The notes beneath the pieces were generated by a model. The model did not search any database. It was not told the DNA's origin and saw only the letters and a program-made list of their open reading frames with translations. A program made the position numbers and the translations under genes. DNA of 64,000 nt, from positions 39,677,682 through 39,741,681 of the forward strand of contig CM065682.1 in assembly GCA_017654935.2 (NCBI GenBank), read 5' to 3'. Source of the DNA: Phymorhynchus buccinoides. Taxonomy: Eukaryota > Mollusca > Gastropoda > Neogastropoda > Raphitomidae. Shown one piece after another: positions 55,952 through 64,000 of the stretch (position 1 is its first letter; each line of letters starts with the position of its first letter).

Positions 55952-56304
55952 AACATTAAACTAAAGTCAACTTGGTGTCTGGAAGGCCATAAATTACTTT
56001 ATCAGCAGACCTGTTGGTCCATCTGATCATGGGCTAATCTAAAATGTGGACGACTTGAATGTGTAAGGACGACGTCTAGCAGAATAGGCCTACAGAAGCG
56101 AGGGATAAAGGAAGCGAGCGAGTGTGTGTGTGCGCGTGCGTGTCTGTGTGCCCATATGTATGTGTCGATGTGCTTGTGCGTGCGGAATTTTTAAGACAGG
56201 CGAGGGGTCATTCTCTTCTTTGTACAAAGAAGAAAATGTATTTAACAACTCAGAACTGAGATAGAACAAAAATAGGTTGCATTGGGCCTTACCTATACAT
56301 AAAC

Positions 56305-56305
<1 letters not shown>

Positions 56306-56390
<85 letters not shown>

Positions 56391-56408
56391 CAGAGAACCT
56401 ATGCATAA

Positions 56409-56471
<63 letters not shown>

Positions 56472-56483
56472 CTATGCATAAGC

Positions 56484-56571
<88 letters not shown>
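56306..56571. repeat. (AG)n blocks (copy C)
   Basis: Three AG blocks separated by AACCTATGCATAAG-type spacers; the last corresponds to 1-151. Confidence 0.95.
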
Positions 56572-56573
<2 letters not shown>

Positions 56574-56780
56574 ACTTCGATTAGATAACTCCCTCCCGTA
56601 ACAATGACATGACTGATCATCATGTGTTTGTGCTGATGTGGCCCAAAGTTGATGACTTGGCAAAAGAAAGGGGGGGGGGGGAAATAAGAACGCTAGAAAG
56701 CCAGGGTAGGTCCACCCCTACCCGTGTAACCTACCCCCTACTGCTAAGCAATGAAGGGTGTCTGGACTGTCAGCAGACAG

Positions 56781-56971
56781 TGGATGGTAGTTCAGTTTAA
56801 CGTCGCGTATCGGCTTTCGCAATGTACGACGGGCTGAACAAACCAACCAGGGTATAAAGAAAAATTTATGTTCCTGAATCACTGTCTTATGTCCCATTCC
56901 CAGGTCGAGAGGACGTAAAACCTGAATTCATTCATGAATCACTGTCTTAGCCAAAAGGCCGAGAAGCGATC
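56781..56971 (-). mobile_element. U2-headed SINE (copy C)
   Basis: The U2-like 26-mer is at 56,970-56,945 on the minus strand; same body and insert as in copies A and B. Confidence 0.75.
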
Positions 56972-57046
56972 AAGGTTATTTTTCAAAAATGAGCAGTGTG
57001 CTAACGGGTGGTTAAGAAGTCGGATGGAAAGAGGGGAGGGGGTGGT

Positions 57047-57077
<31 letters not shown>

Positions 57078-57550
57078 GGGGTAAGGGGGGGCTGGTCAAG
57101 AAATGAAAGGGAAAAAGGTGAAGAGAGATGGGAGGTGGGGGTGGGGGAGTGGGGGATGGCAGATTGTCAATAGCTTTTGGGGTAAGTGAAGGAGTGGGTA
57201 GTGTGTGGAAAGGAGACGCTGACTAGGCCTATGTGGCATTCTCAAAATGGATCTGTTCTCAATATGTCTGCGCATGTGCGAAGAGTTAGGGATAGGTTTG
57301 GGGTTCGTGTTAGGCATAGGGTTAGGAATATGTTTAGGGTCAATTTAGTATCGAATACACAAAAGGTAAAATTTGATGGTACGTCATGATCGATTTCGCA
57401 CATGCGCAGACATGTTGAGAACAAATCCATTTTGAGAATGCCACACCTATACTAAAGCCATCCTACGAGACAGCTGATTCAAACTAAGTTGTCCAGGTGT
57501 TACCTACATTTTCTGACATTGTACATCGTACAAAGAAAATAGTGTAGTGT

Positions 57551-57615
<65 letters not shown>

Positions 57616-58127
57616 ATACTTTAGTACATCATTATTTTAGGCTATCTTGTAGGCCTACCTTTCGCCGCCTTTACCATACCTCTATTATTATTATTATTAT
57701 TATTATTATTAGCCAAGGATTATTTCCATAACATTGAAAGAAGCGGACTTTGAGATTCAGTGTCGTAAACATGAGGCGGTGTCTAAAGTAGGCCTACAAG
57801 TTTCCTCTTTTGTCTCAATTAAACTCATTTTCAATAATCATAATAATGAATCATTGCCATCAATCGTAAATAATTATACTCAGCATCATGTGCATTGGTT
57901 TAAACTAATTAATTCAATTCGTAAACAATCATGTACCAAAGCAGCATCAAGACGAAGATGGCAGAGCAACATGTCATGACTTTTACAATAAAAGTCAATA
58001 AATACCTCGATGTATGGAAGTTCGTAAAAGTTTAAGTCGCTACATTTCATCGATAATTCAACATCGACCCAGCACCAGAACAACTTGTCCCTAAGGGCTT
58101 TCCGCCATGAGGACGTAAAACCTCCAC

Positions 58128-58342
58128 CAGACCTGTTTACCCCCTACATAAGTCTTGAGTAGTCTGGATAGCTGAAAGTGAAATGAGTAGTTTGGGTGCA
58201 AAATGTGTAGTTTTATTCATTAAACCATCAAACAATGTTCACTGAAAATGAGTAGAATCTAGCATTATCTTCAATTTTGAAGAGTAGTAGAGATCCAAAT
58301 TGAGTAGAATACTACTCGAAAAGAGTAGAGTAAACAGGTCTG
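58128..58342. mobile_element. CAGACC MITE (copy C)
   Basis: Same element and 6-bp flanks as 1712-1926. Confidence 0.7.
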
Positions 58343-59699
58343 TTCCACTCAACAACAATCACTCGAAAGTTGACAGGCAAAATAATTTTAAACTAAAGAA
58401 ACCGTGAAAAAAAACTACTACATAAAAATGTAAACCCGTTTTGTACTTACTGATGATCCGATGAAAACCTGATAGCAGTGAAACAATTATGTGCCTCTGC
58501 CATTTTCTTTCGTTCTTGATGTCTTTCTTCTCTTTCTCTCTGCCCTGTGCCCGGTCTTGTTGTAGAGGATGTTGCGACTAGCTGGCAGAGAACACGACTG
58601 GGAGAAAAGGGGACGCTACACAGGATAGACTGCTTCCCCTAGGGGTTTCCTTACACGCAACAAATTCAGCGGGGTTTGGGGGGACTCAGCAGCCAATCAG
58701 CTCAGCTCTCTCACTGGCTGGACACAGATTGTTGCCGTAATGTGCTGACGTAAACTGTACAGGCCTTGTACACAGGCTTACACCAAAGACACATAGTAGA
58801 GAGAAAGAGAGAGAGAGAAGCTCTGAGCAGAGCCAGTGAATCTTAGTTGGCTTTGCTCTAAGTGTCTCAACACACTTCATTCTACAGTTTGAGATTGGGA
58901 AAGTTTATACCCTCTGTTAATTATTGGTTTTAAATTCGAGTGTTATGAATTTCGATCGACGCTTTATTGACGGATAATCTTTAAAGTTTAAATAAGAGTC
59001 ACAACAGAGATAGCCTGTGGCGAACACTAAATGAGCCAAAGTCCTGTCACCACACACTGGGATACGTAGCATTGTGCCCACGTCTCTGTATGTCCCTGTC
59101 TCTATGTGCCCCCGTTTCATGTCTTTCATGTGCTCGACAAAAAGCGCAATATAAGTGTCCATTTATTATTATTATTATTTTAACAACTTTATCAAAACAA
59201 ATTTTTGTTTTCTCTTTAAAATAACTCTATATTAAAGAAATTTGTCCCCTTCTTCTAACTAAAAATTAATGGTAATGTCCGATATGGCTTAGGCCGGGAG
59301 GACGTAAAACAAACCTTTAGTTATTATTATTTACCCGCTTTCTATGATTGTGTCCCCGTCCTATTGGGGTCTGCAACGAACACCTTTTGCAAGAGTGAAT
59401 GCCCTTGGAGGGTGGGGGAAGATGGTTCAGTACTGACCAGACAGGGGGATAACTCTCGCCAATAACCCCTATTTGATGCCACTAAATGGCTGCCTTTCGC
59501 AAGAGTGAATGCAAGACTGTGAATGCCCTTGTCAATACTGACCAGCAAGAGCAATTACTCTCACTGTCAAGGGCGTTAATAACACTAGTTGCAAAGGCCT
59601 ATACCTCTCCGTCTCTTCGTTTATCCTAAGCCTAACCCCATCCCTATCCGGCCAAACACCCGAACCCTAACACTAACCTTAACGCTTACCTGTACCCCG

Positions 59700-59833
59700 G
59701 TGTAGAGTGGCACAGATCGAGGTAGGCCTAAAGCGTGTGTTCGCCTTGTGTCAAGCAAACCCGAGTTCGAATCTGGGTACAGGGGATTTTTCCTCTCACT
59801 TTACACTACTAGGCCTTACGGTCTGAACGTGGA

Positions 59834-59864
<31 letters not shown>

Positions 59865-60090
59865 CGTAAGCCCATGCACTTAGCACACGTTAAACCCAGT
59901 GGCAACGAAAAAGTTGTCATTTGGTCAGAACTTAATCCCTCCCCCCAGTTCCTTCCTCATCAGTCACACAGAAATCGCATGTAAAATGCAAAATAAAAAA
60001 ACTTGGGTGGCGCGCCTCTGGCTGCGACGCGCTCTCCAGCTGGGAGAAACCCGAATTTCACAGAGACGCCTCCGTGACTATGAGGTATCC
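59700..60090 (+). mobile_element. tRNA-headed SINE (copy C)
   Basis: As 3281-3660, with a 4-bp insertion in the box A region (CACAGATCGAGG) and an A-run in the body. Confidence 0.7.
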
Positions 60091-60120
60091 AATGCCTAAT
60101 ACCTAACCCTTACCCTAACC

Positions 60121-60796
60121 CGAGGCCCCGGGACACACAGAAACGGGGAGACATAGAGACGGGGACAAATAGATATGGGGGCACACAGAGACGGGGACAC
60201 ACAGAGACGGGGACACACAGAAACGGGGACACACAGAGACGGGGACACACGTACAGAGACGGGGGCACACAGAAACGGGGACACACAGAGACGGGGACAA
60301 TTAGCGGATATGGGGGCACACAGATACGGGGACACACAGAGATGGGGACAAATAGATATGGGGGCACACAGAAACGGGGGCACACAGAGACGGGGAAACA
60401 CGTACAGAGACGGGGACACACAGAAACGGGGACACACAGAGACGGGGACAATTAGCGGATATGGGGGCACACAGATACAGAGACACGCAGAGACGGGGAC
60501 AGAACAGAGACGGGGACATAGATATGGGGACACACAGAGACGGGGACATAGATATGGGGGCACACAGATACGGGGACACACAGAGACGGGGACACATGTA
60601 CAGAGACGGGGGCACACATAAACGGGGACACACAGAGACGGGGACAATTAGCGGATATGGGGGCACACAGATACGGGGACACACAGAGACGGGGACAATT
60701 AGCGGATATGGGGGCACACAGATACGGGGACACGCAGAGACAGAGACGGGGACATAGATATGGGGACACACAGAGACGGGGACACACAGAGACGGA
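60121..60796. repeat. 16-bp minisatellite (copy C)
   Basis: Unit order closest to copy A (shares the CACACATAAACGG variant that B lacks). Confidence 0.95.
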
Positions 60797-60956
60797 GGCG
60801 GAGGAGGGAGGGAGTCGTGGTGGGAGGGGGGAGGGGGTTAGTGGTGGTGGTTGAGAGGGTGGCGGTGAGGAGGGGGAGTCTGTGAGGTCGATGTCAAGGG
60901 TATGGGGCTGTTTGATGTGGTACTACATGTAGTACATTGTAAGCGTCCAAGGTTAC

Positions 60957-61248
60957 CTGTGAATCTCTGATAGCAGTCTCTGTGATAGCCATGCTCTTGT
61001 TTCAGTTCTTCAGGCACTAACCGGCAAGAATGTTCCATGCGATAGTCAGGTGAATCAGGAGGTTCCAAAAGTCTACGTTTACAGATGCCCTTGAGCTTTG
61101 TAAGTTTGTTTTCAGGTTCTTTTAATTCAGACATGTATGTAAAAGTTTCAGATTTTGAATCCTGGAAGTGAATCACATAAACTCGAGGCTTTTCCTGTTC
61201 AGATGAGGTGGTGGCAAAATCTGTGTGTTTTCGCTTTCGTGACGCCAT
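60957..61248 (-). CDS. Hypothetical protein, first-exon candidate (copy C)
   Basis: Same protein as copy B (Glu at residue 33). ATG at 61,248, donor-like GTAACC after 60,957. Confidence 0.4.
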
Positions 61249-62366
61249 TACTTCTTAGATCTGCACCCCTCAGGCATCTGCAATTGTGTTAGAATTTGTA
61301 TGTAATAGAAGATTTTAATACAAGACATGATTTCTAAGCAATCAAGTGGTCAAAAATGAAAAGATCTGCCAAAAAGACGTTTTTAAGGATTCCGAGCGAT
61401 ATTCCAGTTTTGGGGGTAGGGATGATCTTTTTGCAACTGTGACATACCTAATCGGTCCAGAACCTTCAAACTTGGCCTGAATGACCCTAATACATTGTAG
61501 TTTGTGACAATATATGTCAAGTTAGGGATTTGTTGATTATTTCTTGTGTGAGAGATGACATCCTCTTTTAATCATGTAAATGACAGTACGCGAAGAACAC
61601 GTGTCACGGAAGCCAAGTTATAGCCTTATTATTATTTGTAATGCTCTTTTTATGATACGTATTCATTTCTTTTACTAAACTAGGAAGCAAATTATAGTTT
61701 TCTTAGTTTTAATACCACTTGATTACTTATTGAAAATGCAATTGCCGAAATGAGGTTTAGGGGGGTACCCTTGCGGCAAGGGCAATAACTCTAAGACCAA
61801 CCCAAATGTTTTGCTGTTAACATGCATAAATGGATTCAGCACACTCTGGAGCACATCGTAGACCTAGTCTGGTTTAGCCCTGGGGAGGGGGGGGGGGTGC
61901 AAGGAACTCCCCACACTCATTATTGACAGTCCATTGATTGTGATTTTTTACACCAATGGCCACTCATTTCTTATCATGACTTTTTTCTCCCATGCCCTGT
62001 TTCAAGTGCATTTCAGGGGTAGTCTCAGTTGTCCGTTCATTGTCGTTCTTCACGTGATACAAACCCAATTTTTTTTTAAATGGATTTGATTTCAGCAAAT
62101 GAAACAATGTTCCAAGAACTTGATTTGACCATTTCTGGGTGCATAACATGTTTATCTTGTACGTCACATTGTGCTAAATATCTTATCCCTAGTGAGTGTT
62201 GCTATGTATAAGTTTACTTAAGACAGAGACAAACAGAGAAAGCTAACAGTGAGAAACCAAAATAATGGTGTTCGCGGGAATCGACGAGTAGTCCAAGGGA
62301 CGCAATGCAGGGGTTGTCTACAGTACTGTAATGTAACATCGTTTGGCTTATTTCCCTTAGACTGCT

Positions 62367-62388
62367 CTCTCTCTCTCCTCTCTCTCTC

Positions 62389-62452
<64 letters not shown>
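62367..62452. repeat. (CT)n microsatellite (copy C)
   Basis: CT run with three interruptions near its left end; a stop codon separates the upstream ATG frame from the following ORF, unlike in copy B. Confidence 0.9.
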
Positions 62453-62454
<2 letters not shown>

Positions 62455-62466
62455 ACTGTGTGTCAG

Positions 62467-62846
62467 CTCTGACTGATCGAAGAGTGCAGAGACGACTGAG
62501 AGACAAAAGCAGGAACAATGCAATTCAGAAGTGTGTGATTCACAAGTCGGAATCAGAAGAAATCTTGATGTGTGAGGCTGATGATATCGTTTTAGAATAT
62601 CGATGTGGTGATAGTGATGAGAAGGGACACAGGCCTACTGGCACACACTGGTTTGTAAAGCAGGCAGAAAAGAACCTCTTGTGCGAGGAGCGTGTTCGAC
62701 TTGCCAGCTTGAGAAAAGGAAGACAAGTCGACGACACACAACATCACGCCATTCAAGCCCACGCTGAAAGAGATCTGCATTCTCTGGTTTTTGATTCGGC
62801 TTTACCTGGGATGATGGCAGCGTTTCCTGGCCCCAAGCAACGTTGA
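62467..62846 (+). CDS. Hypothetical protein, terminal-exon candidate (copy C)
   Basis: Equivalent of 6085-6434. A net loss of 2 bp near 62,789 (GGTTTTTGATTC for GGTTGAGTTGATTC) shifts the frame and gives a longer, different end (FDSALPGMMAAFPGPKQR). The change suggests weak constraint on the C-terminus. Confidence 0.3.
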
Positions 62847-63057
62847 ACTGAGCACTTTTCAATGACAATGTGATCGCCTTTGTTTGTAATCTGTGCTCGC
62901 AAAATGTTTTTAAAAAACACACCAAGAAGACAGTAATTGCCGTGGTTTCCATGTCAATCAAACAGATTTTGTTCGTTTTTATGTTTCTCCCACCCCATCA
63001 ACCCAAATTGAAACGGGCTAAAAAGGCCTACTCAATTAAAAACTTCAGACTTCAGAC

Positions 63058-63110
63058 CTCTCTCTCTCTGTCTCTCTGTCTCTCTCTTTGTCTCTCTCTC
63101 TGTCTCTGTC

Positions 63111-63195
<85 letters not shown>

Positions 63196-63286
63196 CCCTG
63201 GCTTTTCTTGATTTCAGTAGCTTTTCTTGATTACAGTAGTAGGGAAGAATTAGTAAAAACATCCCGTCAGCCAGTCAGGGGACACG

Positions 63287-63339
<53 letters not shown>

Positions 63340-63358
63340 ATCTCTCTCTCTCTCTCTC
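63058..63358. repeat. Two (CT)n blocks (copy C)
   Basis: Equivalent of 6678-6988 and 33,062-33,365; the second block has several TC/CT phase breaks here. Confidence 0.9.
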
Positions 63359-63651
63359 CAAATCAACTTATGCAGCCTGCTGACATCTCTTTGCTTACAT
63401 CACGAATAGGGTTTCAAGGTATGAGGTAGATCTTTTTTCTAGACGTATGTGTTTATGGTACTATGATGTTTACAGTCCACTTCTGTTGTAATATTCCTGT
63501 TCCAGTCACCCCCTCCCCATTCCAGCTTCCCACTGAAAGGTGGAACGAGTGTGGGCAGGTAGAGCGATAATGGAAAAACATTTTTTGCTTAAAGCGGATA
63601 ATAAACCTGTAAAATATCTAGTAGACCTATCACAGACTCACAGGTTTTTAA

Positions 63652-64000
63652 AGACCCACCAGGTCACGTGTCAAAATCACGGGTTTCGCGTGTTTTTCTT
63701 CTTATAGCTGGTAAGAAATCTTGTTTTGACCAGGTTTGACTCCCATACAAATGACCCCAAATTGAAAACGAAACATCATTTTAAAGAGCAGCCTCAATTT
63801 GAAGTTGGAGACATTTGTAAGTGGGTCACAGCTACCCAGAAAAAAGGGACTTAATCGTGGTGCGTCAGTCCGCGGTTGGGTGTTTTTCTGGGTAACGGTG
63901 ACCCACATACAAATGTCCCCAACTTCAAATTGAGGCTACTCTTTAAAGTGATGTTTTGTTTTGAATTTGGGGGCATTTGTATGGGAGTCACTCCTGGTCA
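63652..64000. mobile_element. TTAA-flanked foldback MITE, cut by window end (copy C)
   Basis: The left TTAA is at 63,648-63,651; the left arm, loop and most of the right arm are present. Confidence 0.75.

Overview
The window is eukaryotic nuclear DNA, almost certainly from an invertebrate metazoan, most likely a marine mollusc (low confidence at the clade level). It shows GT-AG introns, a WIPI/ATG18-family gene in many short exons, degraded LINE reverse-transcriptase fragments, tRNA- and snRNA-headed SINEs, many MITE-like inverted-repeat elements, long (CT)n/(CA)n tracts and several large minisatellites. No prokaryotic operon, CRISPR array or functional RNA gene was seen.

Layout. One segment of roughly 26-30 kb occurs three times in the same orientation: copy A (1 to about 24,018), copy B (about 25,521 to 44,780) and copy C (about 55,567 to the window end, incomplete). 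In order, each holds a truncated LINE RT and microsatellites (left of the window in A), a U2-snRNA-headed SINE, a small MITE, dispersed repeats, a tRNA-headed SINE, a degenerate telomere-like stretch, a 16-bp minisatellite, a conserved minus-strand exon-like ORF, a plus-strand ORF and a TTAA-flanked foldback MITE. A and B continue with a foldback element carrying a 48-bp minisatellite, an AT-rich stretch, and a region of 30-bp and 42-bp repeats that read on the minus strand as Ser/Pro/Ala/Val-rich protein. A 500-N gap (25,021-25,520) separates A from B. B runs without a gap into the WIPI exons and then into C.

Main gene. Between 45,068 and 54,695 on the minus strand, nine exons join in phase with GT-AG borders into most of a WIPI-type seven-bladed propeller, including the FRRG phosphoinositide-binding motif. 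A repeat-bearing exon (43,356 to 42,336) follows in the correct phase and would add a tail of about 20 copies of a 14-residue repeat. Copy A holds a much longer version of the repeat region (13.7-22.3 kb), but its upstream propeller exons are absent or hidden by the gap. The start exon was not found: a LINE fragment and copy C lie where it would be expected.

The most notable points are the apparent fusion of a PROPPIN propeller to an expanding coding satellite, the U2-headed SINE family, the triplication (true array or assembled haplotypes), and minisatellites that seem to have grown inside one arm of a foldback element. All calls were made by eye, without database search.
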